From: Ancylobacter polymorphus
GTDB taxonomy: Bacteria > Pseudomonadota > Alphaproteobacteria > Rhizobiales > Xanthobacteraceae
Assembly (NCBI RefSeq): GCF_030813495.1
Contig: NZ_JAUSUI010000012.1
Location: 62,001-126,000, forward strand
Direction: 5' to 3'
DNA length: 64,000 nt
Of the stretch, positions 55,258 through 64,000 are shown piece after piece (positions within the stretch are counted from its first letter, which is position 1; every line of letters begins with the position of its first letter). The position numbers were made by a program, and so were the translations under genes. Under the pieces are notes generated by a model. That model did not search any database and was not told the DNA's origin. It saw only the letters and a program-made list of their open reading frames with translations.

Positions 55258-56724
55258 ATGATGCCTTCGCTGCTGCTTGACAACCCCTCCTGCGCCACCC
55301 GCCGCCCGAGCGGTCGCCTTGTCGCGCGCATCGGCGCCCGTCTTTCGCGCGGCGCCACCTTCCTTGCCGCCGCCGCGCTGCTCGCCCCGGCCGCCCCGGC
55401 ACAGGCGCAGAGTCGCCAGCCCGGCATCATCCGCGACGCCGAGATCGAAACGCTGATGCGCGATTACACGCGCCCGATCTTCAAGGTGGCCGGCCTGCAA
55501 CAGCAGAACATCCAGGTGGTGCTGGTCGGCAGCGACAGTTTCAACGCCTTCGTCGCCGACGGAAGGCGCATCTTCATCAATACCGGCGCGCTCCAGCAGT
55601 CGAAGACGCCGAACGAGATCATCGGCGTGCTCGCGCATGAGACCGGCCATATCGCCGGCGGCCACCTCGCCAATATGCGCCAGCAGCTGGAGTCAGCGCA
55701 GACCGCCGCCATTGTCGGCATGCTGCTCGCCGCCGGCGGCGTCGCGGCCGGCGCGGCGAGCGGCGCCAATATGGGCGGAGCTGCCGCTGGCGCCCTGATG
55801 GCGCCGCAGGAAATCGCCCGCCGCACGCTGCTCTCCTATCAGCGCGGTCAGGAAGCCTCGGCCGACCAGGCCGCGGTGAAGTACCTCACCGCCACCAAGC
55901 AGTCCGCCAAGGGCATGCTGACGACCTTCGAGCGCTTCCAGAACGACCAGATCTTCCTCAGCCAGCGCGTCGACCCCTATGTGCTGAGCCACCCGATGGC
56001 GACGGAGCGCATCGCGCTTCTGTCGGAGATGGCGCATAAGAGCCCCTATTTCGACGCCAAGGACCCGCCTGCCCTGCAGGCGCGGCACGATATGATGCGG
56101 GCGAAGCTCGTCGGCTTCACCCAGCCGCCGGACACGGTGAACCGTACCTATTCGCGTTCCGACAATTCGCTGCCGGCGCGCTATGCGCGGGCGATTTCCG
56201 GCTACCGCTTCGGCAGCATCCCGGATGCGCTGAACCAGATCGATTCGCTGATCGCCGAGCAGCCGAACAATCCCTATTTCTACGAGCTGAAGGGCCAGGC
56301 GCTGCTGGAGGCCGGGCGGGCGCGGGAGGCGGTGCCGCCGCTGCGCCGTGCCGTCGCGCTGTCCGATGGCAACCCGCTGATCCGCATGCTGCTGGGCCAG
56401 GCGCTGGTCGCCAGCGACGACAAGGCGTCGATGGAGGAGGCGGTGCGCGAGCTCACTTTCAGCCTGCAGCGCGAGCCGACCTCGCCGGCCGGCTGGCGCT
56501 ACCTCGCCATGGCCTATGGCCGCAAGGGCGACATTCCCAATGCCGACCTCGCCTCGGCGCAGGCCGCCTATATGAGCGGCGACTTCCGCCTGTCGCGCGA
56601 GCTTGCCACCCGCGCCCGCAACGGCTTCAAGCTCGGCTCGCCGGGCTGGCTGAAGGCGGACGACATCGTCAACTACAAGCCGCCGGTGGACCCAAACGCC
56701 CGCCGCAAGCAGGCCGGCCAGTGA
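55258..56724 (+). CDS. Periplasmic M48 metalloprotease with TPR tail (BepA-like)
   Basis: A 488-residue protein. An N-terminal signal peptide ends near residue 51 (PAQAQS). The zinc motif HETGH is at 127-131 and the third ligand lies in GQEASADQAAVKY. The last roughly 170 residues are TPR-like helices (YFYELKGQALLEAGRAREAV). BepA-type proteins are chaperone/proteases for outer-membrane protein assembly. Two adjacent ATGs (55258, 55261) are possible starts. The DsbA-like gene follows 35 bases later, so they are an operon. Confidence 0.93.
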   Translation: MMPSLLLDNPSCATRRPSGRLVARIGARLSRGATFLAAAALLAPAAPAQAQSRQPGIIRDAEIETLMRDYTRPIFKVAGLQQQNIQVVLVGSDSFNAFVADGRRIFINTGALQQSKTPNEIIGVLAHETGHIAGGHLANMRQQLESAQTAAIVGMLLAAGGVAAGAASGANMGGAAAGALMAPQEIARRTLLSYQRGQEASADQAAVKYLTATKQSAKGMLTTFERFQNDQIFLSQRVDPYVLSHPMATERIALLSEMAHKSPYFDAKDPPALQARHDMMRAKLVGFTQPPDTVNRTYSRSDNSLPARYARAISGYRFGSIPDALNQIDSLIAEQPNNPYFYELKGQALLEAGRAREAVPPLRRAVALSDGNPLIRMLLGQALVASDDKASMEEAVRELTFSLQREPTSPAGWRYLAMAYGRKGDIPNADLASAQAAYMSGDFRLSRELATRARNGFKLGSPGWLKADDIVNYKPPVDPNARRKQAGQ

Positions 56725-56759
56725 CGGCCGGCACCGCCTCTTTCCCGCTGGAGACTCCC

Positions 56760-57545
56760 ATGCTGCCCCTTCGCCTCCTCCGCCGCGCCGGCCGCGCGAC
56801 CCTTGCGCTCGGCCTTGCCGCCGGCCTGCTGCTCGGCGCGGCGCACACACCGGCCTCCGCGCTCGACGATGCCCAACGCAAGGAATTCGAGAGCGTCATC
56901 CGCGACTATCTCTTGAACAATCCCGAGGTGATCCAGGAAGCGATCATGGTGCTGCAGCAGCGCCAGGCTGCGGCCGCGGCCAAGCAGCGCGAGGCGGCTG
57001 TGGCCGAACTCAAGCCCCGCATCTACGACACCACGCGCGGCGTCGTGGTCGGCAACCCGCAGGGCGACGTCACCCTGGTCGAGTTCTTCGATTACAATTG
57101 CGGCTACTGCAAGCGCGCGCTGGGCGACATGGTCGACCTCATCAAGGGCGACCCAAAGCTCAAGGTGATCCTCAAGGAATTCCCGGTGCTCGGACCGGGT
57201 TCGGTGGAAGCGGCACGCGTGGCGGTTGCCGTGCGCCTGACCGCGCCGGACAAGTATTTCGACTTCCACAAGAAGCTGCTCGGCGAGCGCGGGCAGGCCA
57301 ACAAGGACAAGGCGATCGAGGCCGCCGTCGCGGCGGGCGTCGACAAGGCGGCGCTGGAGAAAGCGCTCGACAACCCGGAAGTCAACGCCACGCTGCAGGA
57401 CGACCTGCAACTGGCCGAGGCGCTCGGCATCGACGGCACGCCGAGCTATGTGCTGGGCGACCAGGTGGTGGTCGGCGCGGTCGGCCATGACCAGCTGAAG
57501 GAGGCCATCGCCTCCGTGCGCAAGTGCGGCAAGACCCAGTGCTGA
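56760..57545 (+). CDS. Periplasmic DsbA-family thiol-disulfide oxidoreductase with N-terminal extension
   Basis: A 261-residue protein. The signal peptide is about residues 1-34. A helical extension ([26 protein letters not shown]) recalls the ScsC/Com1-type trimerisation stalk. The thioredoxin fold carries CGYC (Cys114, Cys117), the segment [12 protein letters not shown], and the cis-Pro GTPSYVLGD. An extra C-terminal CGKTQC pair ends the protein. It may form or shuffle disulfides in envelope proteins. GGAG lies eight bases before ATG; a GTG at 56721 overlaps the protease stop. Confidence 0.92.
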   Translation: MLPLRLLRRAGRATLALGLAAGLLLGAAHTPASALDDAQRKEFESVIRDYLLNNPEVIQEAIMVLQQRQAAAAAKQREAAVAELKPRIYDTTRGVVVGNPQGDVTLVEFFDYNCGYCKRALGDMVDLIKGDPKLKVILKEFPVLGPGSVEAARVAVAVRLTAPDKYFDFHKKLLGERGQANKDKAIEAAVAAGVDKAALEKALDNPEVNATLQDDLQLAEALGIDGTPSYVLGDQVVVGAVGHDQLKEAIASVRKCGKTQC

Positions 57546-57655
57546 ACGTCCATGGTTGAACCTCCGGCGCGGACCGCACCCACGGACCGCGCCGGACGTG
57601 GCCCCGGCACGGGGCCCGCCGGCCGGGGATAATCCCCTGGAAAACACGGCAGGGC

Positions 57656-57684
57656 TTGGCGCGGGGCCAGCCATTGCCTATAAA
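57656..57684 (+). promoter_or_regulatory. Candidate promoter of aroQ-accB-accC
   Basis: TTGGCG (57656-57661), 17 bases, TATAAA (57679-57684), about 50 bases before the aroQ start. It is the best sigma-70-like match in the window's plus-strand spacers. Confidence 0.6.
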
Positions 57685-57735
57685 CCCGCGGCCGTCCCGG
57701 CATGGGGCCGCCGGCGGCTGGCTCAACGAGGCGCG

Positions 57736-58179
57736 ATGCCCGACACGGTGCATGTTCTCAACGGACCGAATCTGAACCTGCTCGGCACGCGCGAGCCGGA
57801 GATTTACGGCCGTTCGACCATCGCCGATGTGGAGGCCGCCTGCCGCTCCGCCTGCGAGCGCCATGGCCTCGACCTCGTCTTCCGCCAGACCAACCATGAA
57901 GGCGAGCTCGTCACCTTCCTCCAGGAAGCGCGCGGCTCGCGTGGCGTGGTGCTGAACGCGGCGGCCTATACCCATACATCCGTCGCCATTGCCGACGCCA
58001 TCAAGGCGGCCGGCCTCATTGTCGTCGAAGTCCACCTGTCCAACGTCTTCGCGCGCGAAGCCTTCCGCCATCATTCCTTTATTTCGCCGGTCGCCCGTGG
58101 GGTGATCTGCGGTCTGGGGATCGACGGCTACCGGCTCGCCATCGACGCGCTCGCCACCGCCGGTGGCAAGATCAGCTGA
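57736..58179 (+). CDS. aroQ: 3-Dehydroquinate dehydratase, type II
   Basis: A 147-residue enzyme of the shikimate pathway. [19 protein letters not shown] holds the catalytic tyrosine and [17 protein letters not shown] the substrate loop. [31 protein letters not shown] includes the catalytic His. All are intact. It precedes accB by 30 bases, as in many alphaproteobacteria, so aromatic and fatty-acid precursors share a transcript. Confidence 0.97.
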   Translation: MPDTVHVLNGPNLNLLGTREPEIYGRSTIADVEAACRSACERHGLDLVFRQTNHEGELVTFLQEARGSRGVVLNAAAYTHTSVAIADAIKAAGLIVVEVHLSNVFAREAFRHHSFISPVARGVICGLGIDGYRLAIDALATAGGKIS

Positions 58180-58209
58180 GGGAGACGGGCGAGCGACCGT
58201 CACGGGATC

Positions 58210-58692
58210 ATGATGAAAACCAACAAGCCGAACATCGACCCCGCGCTCGTGCGCGAGATCGCCAACCTGCTGTCCGAAAGCGACCTCACCGAGATCGAGG
58301 TTCAGCACGAGGATCTGCGCATCCGCGTCGTCCGCGCCGCGCCCACCGTCTATGCCGCCCCGGTTTCGGTCGCGCCGGCCCCCGTGGCCGCCGCCGCTCC
58401 GGCACCGGCCGCCGCCGCGCCGGCTTCTGCCGCGCCCGTGGCCGACCTGTCGAAGCATCCCGGCCTCGTCACCTCGCCGATGGTGGGCACCGCCTATCTC
58501 GGCCCCGAGCCCGGCGCGAAGTACTTCGTCGAGGTCGGCTCGGTGGTGAAGGAAGGCCAGACGCTGCTCATCGTCGAGGCGATGAAGACCATGAACGCGA
58601 TTCCCGCGCCCCGCGCCGGCACCGTGACCCGTATCATCGTGGAGAATGCGCAGCCGGTCGAATATGGCGAGCCACTCCTGATCATCGAGTGA
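58210..58692 (+). CDS. accB: Acetyl-CoA carboxylase biotin carboxyl carrier protein
   Basis: A 160-residue BCCP. The biotinylated lysine is Lys126 in VEAMKTMN. An Ala/Pro linker (about 48-76) joins an N-terminal helical part ([20 protein letters not shown]) to the C-terminal biotinyl domain. It carries the carboxylated biotin between AccC and AccAD in the first step of fatty-acid synthesis. Two ATGs in tandem (58210, 58213) are possible starts. accC follows 10 bases after the stop. Confidence 0.97.
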   Translation: MMKTNKPNIDPALVREIANLLSESDLTEIEVQHEDLRIRVVRAAPTVYAAPVSVAPAPVAAAAPAPAAAAPASAAPVADLSKHPGLVTSPMVGTAYLGPEPGAKYFVEVGSVVKEGQTLLIVEAMKTMNAIPAPRAGTVTRIIVENAQPVEYGEPLLIIE

Positions 58693-58702
58693 GGCGCGCC
58701 TG

Positions 58703-60055
58703 ATGTTCGGCAAGATCCTGATTGCCAATCGCGGCGAGATCGCCCTGCGCGTGCTGCGCGCCTGCAAGGAAATGGGCATCGCCACCGTGGCGGTGCATTC
58801 CACCGCCGACGCCAACGCCATGCATGTGAAGCTGGCGGATGAGAGCGTGTGCATCGGCCCGCCGCAGGCCCGCGACAGCTATCTCAACATTCCGGCCCTG
58901 CTCGCCGCCTGCGAGATCACCGGCGCCGAGGCGGTGCATCCCGGCTACGGCTTCCTGGCCGAGAATGCACGCTTCGCGGAAATCCTCATCGACCATGGCG
59001 TGCAGTTCATCGGGCCCAAGCCCGAACACATCCGCATCATGGGCGACAAGATCGAGGCGAAGAAGACCGCCAAGCGGCTCGGCATTCCCTGCGTGCCCGG
59101 CTCGGATGGCGGCGTCACCTCCGACGACGAAGCGATGAAGGTCGCCAATGAGATCGGCTATCCCGTGCTGATCAAGGCCGCCGCCGGCGGTGGCGGGCGC
59201 GGCATGAAGGTGGCGCGCTCGGAGCAGGAACTTTCCGCCGCCCTCTCCACCGCCCGCTCGGAGGCCCGCGCCGCCTTCGGCGACGACGCGGTCTATATCG
59301 AGAAGTATCTCGGCACGCCCCGGCACATCGAAATCCAGGTGCTGGGCGACGGCAAGGGCAACGCCATCCATCTCGGCGAGCGCGACTGCTCGCTGCAGCG
59401 CCGTCACCAGAAGGTGCTGGAAGAGGCCCCCTCGCCCATCCTCACGCCGGAACAGCGCGCCCGCATCGGCGGCACGGTGGCGCAGGCCATGCGCGACCTG
59501 AAATATCTCGGCGCCGGCACCATCGAGTTCCTGTACGAGAATGGCGAGTTCTACTTCATCGAGATGAACACCCGCATCCAGGTGGAACATCCGGTGACCG
59601 AGGCCATCACCGGCGTCGATCTCATCAATGAGCAGATCCGCGTCGCCGCGGGCCTGCCGATGAGCGTGACGCAGGACGACATCAAGCTCGGCGGCCACGC
59701 CATCGAATGCCGGGTGAATGCCGAGCATCCGCGCACCTTCCGGCCCTCGCCGGGGCGCATCGACTACTGGCATGTACCGGGCGGGCCGGGTGTGCGCATC
59801 GATTCGGCGGTGTATCAGGGCTATACGATCCCGCCCTATTACGACAGCCTCGCCGGCAAGCTCATCGTCCACGCCGCCACCCGCGAGGAGTGTCTCGCCC
59901 GGCTCAAACGGGCACTGAACGAGTTCGTGGTGGAGGGCATCGAAACCACGCTGCCGCTGTTCCGCGAACTGGTCGAGAATGACGACATCAAGCGGGGCGC
60001 CTACGACATCCACTGGCTGGAACATTTCCTCGCCGAGGGCGAGCCGGGCGCCTGA
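58703..60055 (+). CDS. accC: Acetyl-CoA carboxylase biotin carboxylase subunit
   Basis: A 450-residue ATP-grasp enzyme that carboxylates the biotin of Acc[15 protein letters not shown] at the start, [12 protein letters not shown] as the nucleotide loop, [20 protein letters not shown], and [14 protein letters not shown] as the metal/biotin region are all intact. Length is typical. It is the last gene of the aroQ-accB-accC unit; a hairpin follows at 60088. Confidence 0.97.
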   Translation: MFGKILIANRGEIALRVLRACKEMGIATVAVHSTADANAMHVKLADESVCIGPPQARDSYLNIPALLAACEITGAEAVHPGYGFLAENARFAEILIDHGVQFIGPKPEHIRIMGDKIEAKKTAKRLGIPCVPGSDGGVTSDDEAMKVANEIGYPVLIKAAAGGGGRGMKVARSEQELSAALSTARSEARAAFGDDAVYIEKYLGTPRHIEIQVLGDGKGNAIHLGERDCSLQRRHQKVLEEAPSPILTPEQRARIGGTVAQAMRDLKYLGAGTIEFLYENGEFYFIEMNTRIQVEHPVTEAITGVDLINEQIRVAAGLPMSVTQDDIKLGGHAIECRVNAEHPRTFRPSPGRIDYWHVPGGPGVRIDSAVYQGYTIPPYYDSLAGKLIVHAATREECLARLKRALNEFVVEGIETTLPLFRELVENDDIKRGAYDIHWLEHFLAEGEPGA

Positions 60056-60087
60056 GACGGCTTCAGGATCACCTCTCGAACGACATC

Positions 60088-60113
60088 ATGGCCGGGCAAG
60101 TCCCGGCCATTTT
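60088..60113 (+). terminator. Probable terminator after accC
   Basis: A 9-bp stem ATGGCCGGG / CCCGGCCAT with a 5-base loop followed by TTTC. The T run is short, so it may be partial. Confidence 0.6.
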
Positions 60114-60201
60114 CATGTCCGCCGTTTCATCTCGGCCCCGTCGCCTCGGGACACGGCGCCGGCGCCTTCACAGCGCCGCGCATCTCGGTCATGCTGGCGT
60201 C

Positions 60202-60882
60202 ATGTCACACCCGCGCGAACATCAGGTCGAAATCACCCCGGACGTGCTGCTGAAGGCCTATGCCTGCGGCATCTTCCCGATGGCTGAGAGCGCCGACGAT
60301 CCCGGCCTCTACTGGATCGAGCCGGAGCGGCGCGGCATCATTCCGCTGGACGACTTCACGATTTCGAGCCGCCTCGCCCGCACGGTGCGAGCCGACCGTT
60401 TCGAGATCCGCATCGACCATGACTTCGAGGCGGTGATCGATGGCTGCGCCGCCCCCGCCGAAGGGCGCGGCTCGACCTGGATCAACCGGCGTATCCGCAA
60501 GCTCTATTGCGACCTGCACGCACGCGGCTACTGCCACTCCGTCGAGGCCTGGCAGGATGGGGCGCTGGTCGGCGGCCTCTATGGCGTCCGGCTGGGGCGG
60601 GCCTTCTTCGGCGAGAGCATGTTCCACATCGCCCGCGACGCCTCGAAGGTGGCGCTGGTGCATCTGGTGGCGCGGCTGAAAAAGGGCGGCTTCACACTGC
60701 TCGACACCCAGTTCGTCACCGACCACCTGCGCAGCTTCGGCGCCATCGAGGTGCCCAAGCGCCAGTACAGCCGGCTGCTGGCCCAGGCGCTGGAAGCGGG
60801 CGAAGGGGATTTCTACTGCTGGCCGCCGGGCGAGGCGATCACCGGGGCGGTCTGCTTGCAGTCGGTCAGCCACACGTCATAG
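60202..60882 (+). CDS. aat: Leucyl/phenylalanyl-tRNA-protein transferase
   Basis: A 226-residue enzyme that adds Leu or Phe to basic N-termini, marking proteins for ClpAP via the N-end rule. [37 protein letters not shown] and [16 protein letters not shown] are the family blocks. The start at 60202 is the family start; the upstream frame reads into the accC terminator. Its last 70 bases overlap the convergent DUF2155 gene. Confidence 0.97.
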   Translation: MSHPREHQVEITPDVLLKAYACGIFPMAESADDPGLYWIEPERRGIIPLDDFTISSRLARTVRADRFEIRIDHDFEAVIDGCAAPAEGRGSTWINRRIRKLYCDLHARGYCHSVEAWQDGALVGGLYGVRLGRAFFGESMFHIARDASKVALVHLVARLKKGGFTLLDTQFVTDHLRSFGAIEVPKRQYSRLLAQALEAGEGDFYCWPPGEAITGAVCLQSVSHTS

Positions 60883-61469
60883 ATCGGGTGCTCGACCCCG
60901 TGCAGGCCGGGGCTGGAGGCGAACATCCAGCCACCGAACAGCGGCTGCACCTTGCCGTCGAGCGCGATTTCCTGGATCTCGACGAAGCCCGTAGTGTTCT
61001 GCTGCTCGCTCTCCGGCCGCGTATAGCAGGCGCGCGGCGTGATCCGCAGCGCACCGAACTGCACGGTCTCGTTGATCGCCACGTCGAAGCTGGTGATGCG
61101 GCCGGTGATCTTGTCGAGGCCGGAGAACTCGGCGGTGCGGTTCTCGATCTTCTGCTCCGGCGGCTGGATCACCTCGATGTCGCCGCTCGGACCGACGGTC
61201 GCCTGCCCCGGCACTTCCGCCGGCGCCTGAGCGGGCGCGCGCGGCCCACCCGCGTCGGGATCCTCCATGATGGAGGGCACACCCGCCCCGCCGGGCGGCG
61301 AATCGGGGTCTTCGACCGGCCCTTCCATCTGCGGCGGCGCCAGCGGCTGCGATTCCACCCCGCCCTGCCACCCCTGGGCGGCGAGAGGCGCGGCGGCAAA
61401 GCCTGCCAGCATCACCCCGGCGAGAAGCGCGGAGCGCAGGAACGGTCGGAAAGCGGAAATGCCGTGCAC
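60813..61469 (-). CDS. DUF2155 exported protein
   Basis: A 218-residue protein with a signal peptide (about 1-30). A Pro/Gly-rich, disordered middle (about 35-110) leads to the DUF2155 domain: [36 protein letters not shown], then [28 protein letters not shown], with two cysteines. It is periplasmic and of unknown function. It lies in the conserved aat-DUF2155-NDUFA12 cluster of this order. GTG at 61469 is the start, with GAGG upstream. Its 3' end lies inside aat on the other strand. Confidence 0.85.
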   Translation of the reverse strand: MHGISAFRPFLRSALLAGVMLAGFAAAPLAAQGWQGGVESQPLAPPQMEGPVEDPDSPPGGAGVPSIMEDPDAGGPRAPAQAPAEVPGQATVGPSGDIEVIQPPEQKIENRTAEFSGLDKITGRITSFDVAINETVQFGALRITPRACYTRPESEQQNTTGFVEIQEIALDGKVQPLFGGWMFASSPGLHGVEHPIYDVWLTDCKQTAPVIASPGGQQ

Positions 61470-61600
61470 CGGAAAGCCTCGCGAAGCGCACTGCCCCTCC
61501 GGCGCGCGCAGGGGGCCAAGATGCCGGGCAATGCGGCGATGTCGGGGCAGGCGCGAAAATCCCGCGCGTGGCCCCACCTGCCCCGCCGGCGCGGCGGGCG

Positions 61601-62014
61601 TCACTCGGGCGTCCAGGCCTTGTAGTCGCCCGTCACGGCGGGGCGATGGCCGAAGCCGATGGCCGAGCCCGGCGGATGATAGGCATTGACGGTGCCGGTG
61701 GGGTTCGGCCGGTGCGGCTTCTCCCACTCGCGGGCGACATAGGTTTCCTCGCTCGGCGGCACGTCAGAGCGCTGGTGCATCCAGGCGTGCCAGCCGGGCG
61801 GAATGGCGGTGGCTTCGGCATAGCCGTTATAGATCACCCAGCGGCGCTCGAAGCCGAGCGAGGGGTCGATCTTGCGGCCCTTGGTCCGGTAGTAGCGGTT
61901 GCCGAACTCGTCCGTGCCGACGAACTCTCCATGCCGCCAGGTGTGGAAGCGCGTGCCCATGGTCTGGGCGTTCCACCAGGTGAAGGTCTCGGTGATGAAG
62001 TCGGAAATCTTCAC
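61601..62014 (-). CDS. NDUFA12-like accessory subunit of complex I
   Basis: A 137-residue protein homologous to eukaryotic NDUFA12/B17.2. WWNAQTMGTRFHTWRHGEFVGTDEFGNRYYR is the signature, then RRWVIYNGYAEATAIPPGWHAWMH. In alphaproteobacteria it is a supernumerary subunit at the peripheral arm of NADH:ubiquinone oxidoreductase. The start is GTG at 62014 because homology begins at once there; an upstream ATG at 62056 would add 14 residues. It is codirectional with and 131 bases upstream of the DUF2155 gene. Confidence 0.92.
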   Translation of the reverse strand: MKISDFITETFTWWNAQTMGTRFHTWRHGEFVGTDEFGNRYYRTKGRKIDPSLGFERRWVIYNGYAEATAIPPGWHAWMHQRSDVPPSEETYVAREWEKPHRPNPTGTVNAYHPPGSAIGFGHRPAVTGDYKAWTPE

Positions 62015-62104
62015 GGAATTCGTCCCTGCGCCGGCCGTCGATCTCGCGCGGAACATGCCACCCGCTCCGCGCGAAGTCCAGCCGCGCGCGCCCCGGCGCG
62101 GCGC

Positions 62105-63334
62105 TTAACCACGGCTGCGGAACTCCGTGGCATAATAGACGAGCGCCAGCAGCAGCAAGGCGCCGCCCGCCACCGTCACCGCCCACCAGCCGCCGAGCTC
62201 ATAGAGCGGGCTCGCCACGGCGGAGCCCAGAGCGCCACCGAAGAAGAAGGTCGCGATATAGAGCGCGTTCAGCCGAGCCCGGATTTCTGGTGCCAGCATG
62301 AAGATGGCGCGCTGGCCGAACACCAGATTGGCCGTCACCGCGCAGTCGAGCACGATGGCACCGATCGCCAGCACGATCAGCGAGGACGTGCCGCTGCCGA
62401 ATTCGGTCAATAGAAGGCCGGCGAGCGCCAGGGCCAGCGCCGCACCTGTCGCGATCCTCGACCATCCACGGTCGGCGAGCCAGCCCGCGACCGGCGAAAT
62501 GACGACGCTGGCGGCGCCCGCCAGGGCGAACAGCGCGATCCCCTGCTGACCGAGCCGGAATTCCGGCCCGGCGAGTTCCAGCGGCACCGCCGTCCAGAAC
62601 AGGGTGAAAACGGCGAACATGGCCGCCTGATAGAGCGCGCGGCGGCGCAGCACCGGCTGCGCCCGCAGCAGGGGCAAGAGCGAGCCGACGAGGCGGGCAT
62701 AGCTGGTGCGCCCGCCGGGATGGCGGGGCGGCAAGGCGAGACGCAGGCCGACCGCCAGCGCCAGCATTGCCAGCGCGGCGATGAGAAACACCGAGCGCCA
62801 GCCGAACCAGTGGGCGAGCAGGGAGGACACCGGCCGTGCCAGCAGGATGCCGGTCATCAGCCCGCTCACCACGCTGCCGACCTTGCGGCCGCGCTCCTCC
62901 GGCCGAGCGAGATGCGCCGCGAAGGGCACGGCGACCTGCGCCACCACCGAGCCGATGCCGAACACCAGCGCCGCCAGAAGGAACACGGCCGGCGCGTTCG
63001 CGAGGAACGCCAAACCGAGACCCGCGGCGGCGCACAGCAGGATCGCGGAGATGAGGCGCCGGTTCTCGACGATGTCGCCCAGCGGCACCAGCAGCAGCAG
63101 GCCGGCGATATAGCCGAGCTGGCCGACGGTGACGACGAGGCTGGCCAGTGTCTCGTCGAGGCCGATGTCGTCGGCGATCAGCGCGATCAGCGGCTGGGCG
63201 TAATAGAGATTGGCGGCGCCGAGCCCCGCCGCCAGCGCAAGCAGGAAAAAGGTCGGGGCGCCGGCGGCGGGGCGCGCGTCGGGGATCGAGGTCATCGGGG
63301 CATGCCGGGTTGGAACAATGGTGTTGGCAGCCAT
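62105..63334 (-). CDS. Major facilitator superfamily exporter
   Basis: A 409-residue transporter with about twelve helices. QLGYIAGLLLLVPLGDIVENRRL is the loop 2-3 MFS motif (GD-variant). The first helix ends with AANLYYAQPLIALIADDIGL, a form found in drug and sugar-efflux members of the YnfM/AraJ-like kind. The exported compound is not known. The start at 63334 is moderately supported; 63295 (MTSIPDARP) is also possible. Confidence 0.87.
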   Translation of the reverse strand: MAANTIVPTRHAPMTSIPDARPAAGAPTFFLLALAAGLGAANLYYAQPLIALIADDIGLDETLASLVVTVGQLGYIAGLLLLVPLGDIVENRRLISAILLCAAAGLGLAFLANAPAVFLLAALVFGIGSVVAQVAVPFAAHLARPEERGRKVGSVVSGLMTGILLARPVSSLLAHWFGWRSVFLIAALAMLALAVGLRLALPPRHPGGRTSYARLVGSLLPLLRAQPVLRRRALYQAAMFAVFTLFWTAVPLELAGPEFRLGQQGIALFALAGAASVVISPVAGWLADRGWSRIATGAALALALAGLLLTEFGSGTSSLIVLAIGAIVLDCAVTANLVFGQRAIFMLAPEIRARLNALYIATFFFGGALGSAVASPLYELGGWWAVTVAGGALLLLALVYYATEFRSRG

Positions 63335-63546
63335 TTGGGACCCGGCGCCGCCGCTGTCCAGATGCCGATGGGTCAGCGCGCCCTTGCCGGCGTGCGAAGC
63401 GAAAATGGCAAAGGCGCAAAGTGCGGTGATGCCCGTCATCCCCACTGTTCACCGACCGTTTCCGAGGACGCGGATTGGCGCTGGACTCAGCGGCCGAATC
63501 CCCTCTCGATTGGGGTTCGCCCCTGGCGGGCGACGTGTGGCGTCAC

Positions 63547-63594
63547 CATCTAGATTTAGCGATTTTTTCACACACTCCACACTAGAGTTTGTGA
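63547..63594 (+). promoter_or_regulatory. Pair of NrdR-like boxes in the nrdJ control region
   Basis: Box 1 at 63579-63594 (ACACTAGAGTTTGTGA) agrees at 11 or 12 of 16 positions with the NrdR pattern I remember (ACACWATATATWGTGT). Box 2 at 63547-63562 (CATCTAGATTTAGCGA) is weaker but shares 11 of 16 bases with box 1. Their 32-bp centre distance is three helical turns, the spacing expected for paired NrdR sites. NrdR represses ribonucleotide reductase genes when dATP is high. Confidence 0.6.
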
Positions 63595-63876
63595 CGCAAG
63601 GTTGACGCGCACGAGGGAGTCGGACAGTTTGGCGCCGTCGGTCGCAGCGTGATTTTGGCGGGCCGGCTCATCCAGATTGAAGCGGGCTCCATCGCCGGTA
63701 CCACATTCCGGCGGGGCGTTTATGCGTTCCACGTGCGTACCAACAACACACCGGAACGCAGCGGTCGCTCGGCCGTTCGATTTCGGATGACGGGGTATGC
63801 GGACGCAGGTCCGAGGCTTTGAAAAATCGCTGCGCAGGCCGGAGGACGGGCCTGCCACGAACCGGGGACGACGAGA
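63595..63876 (+). promoter_or_regulatory. Leader of nrdJ with a hairpin carrying an anti-SD-like loop
   Basis: A leader of roughly 280 bases. A 7-bp stem GCAGGCC (63834-63840) / GGCCTGC (63849-63855) exposes GGAGGACG in its loop, 20 bases before the GGGGAC ribosome-binding site. I looked for a cobalamin riboswitch core here and did not find one. Confidence 0.4.
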
Positions 63877-64000
63877 ATGCGCATCCAGCGCCGTTATACG
63901 CAGGCCGGCCGTTCACCCTATGCGGACATCGCGTTCCGCAAGGCGACGAGCGAGATTCGCAATCCTGACGGATCGGTGGTGTTCCGCCTCGAATCCATCG
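63877..64000 (+). CDS. nrdJ: Vitamin B12-dependent (class II) ribonucleotide reductase, start only
   Basis: Only the first 41 codons are inside the window. The sequence MRIQRRYTQAGRSPYADI and on through RKATSEIRNPDGSVVFRLESI is nearly a family constant for the large alphaproteobacterial class II enzyme (about 1200 residues). It reduces ribonucleotides with adenosylcobalamin and needs no oxygen. The start has GGGGACGACGAG upstream. The paired NrdR-like boxes fit the gene. Confidence 0.9.
   Translation, partial: MRIQRRYTQAGRSPYADIAFRKATSEIRNPDGSVVFRLESI

Noticed and set aside
63595-63876. Cobalamin riboswitch before nrdJ
   Set aside because: A GGAGGAC..CCTGCC stretch resembles part of the B12 box, but the conserved core (CCCGCAACTG-type segment and kissing-loop partner) is missing.
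63568-63916. Minus-strand frames over the nrdJ leader
   Set aside because: They overlap the paired boxes and the nrdJ start and have no protein-like features.

Overview
The window is a 64 kb piece of a high-GC alphaproteobacterial chromosome, most like the order Hyphomicrobiales (Rhizobiales). The family Xanthobacteraceae (Ancylobacter/Starkeya-like) is my best guess; it rests on gene order and protein flavour, not on a search. Supporting signs are the alanine aminotransferase-hom-glpX operon, a suf operon with two cysteine desulfurases and a near-consensus Irr box, accB-accC-aat-DUF2155-NDUFA12 synteny, class I PHA synthase, B12-dependent ribonucleotide reductase (nrdJ) and an RNase E with a large acidic insert. 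No rRNA, tRNA, CRISPR array, phage, transposase or integrase gene was recognised. Most of the window is housekeeping.

Layout. 1-5 kb: imelysin (cut by the left edge), a small Cys-containing protein, a BaiN/HI0933-type flavoprotein and recJ. 5-9 kb: a patchwork segment with a phytase-like esterase, an EamA exporter, an alpha/beta hydrolase and a small orphan; it separates recJ from glpX. 9-13 kb: glpX, hom, aminotransferase and a lipoprotein, all on the minus strand. 13-16.5 kb: PHA synthase with a histone-H1-like N-terminal region and a membrane-anchored unknown. 16.5-18.7 kb: argC followed by a lower-GC acyltransferase gene, bracketed by an 82-bp duplication of the argC 3' end. 18.9-25.3 kb: a small helical protein, parE, a LysE exporter, a GreA/B factor, a DEAD-box helicase and an MscS channel. 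25.3-33.5 kb: tfoX-like gene and the suf operon (class I cysteine desulfurase, sufB, sufC, sufD, sufS, sufT-like, VOC protein, sufA). 33.7 kb: an Irr-type box shared by the suf side and a divergent hydrolase. 34-43 kb: anmK, tyrS, a giant AsmA/YhdP-like protein, bcp and prfB. 43-48 kb: GST-like protein, PBP1A and an AMIN-domain amidase. 48-51 kb: rne with a long leader. 51-57.5 kb: transglutaminase-like protein, a ytfG/ytfH-like redox pair, an aminotransferase, an M48 protease and a DsbA-like protein. 57.7-62 kb: aroQ-accB-accC, aat, DUF2155 and NDUFA12-like genes. 62-64 kb: MFS exporter and the start of nrdJ behind paired NrdR-like boxes.

Working together: the suf genes build Fe-S clusters under probable iron control. 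PBP1A, the amidase and AnmK handle peptidoglycan synthesis, splitting and recycling. accB/accC feed fatty-acid synthesis. Hom and ArgC are amino-acid biosynthesis enzymes. RNase E and the basic-tailed helicase are plausible RNA-degradation partners.

The least ordinary items are the argC/acyltransferase island, the PhaC basic region, the shared Irr box and the palindromic repeats lodged in three suf-operon spacers. I did not find a clear new defence or mobile system. All functions are inferred by eye from protein motifs. Start codons were chosen from ribosome-binding sites and domain boundaries.
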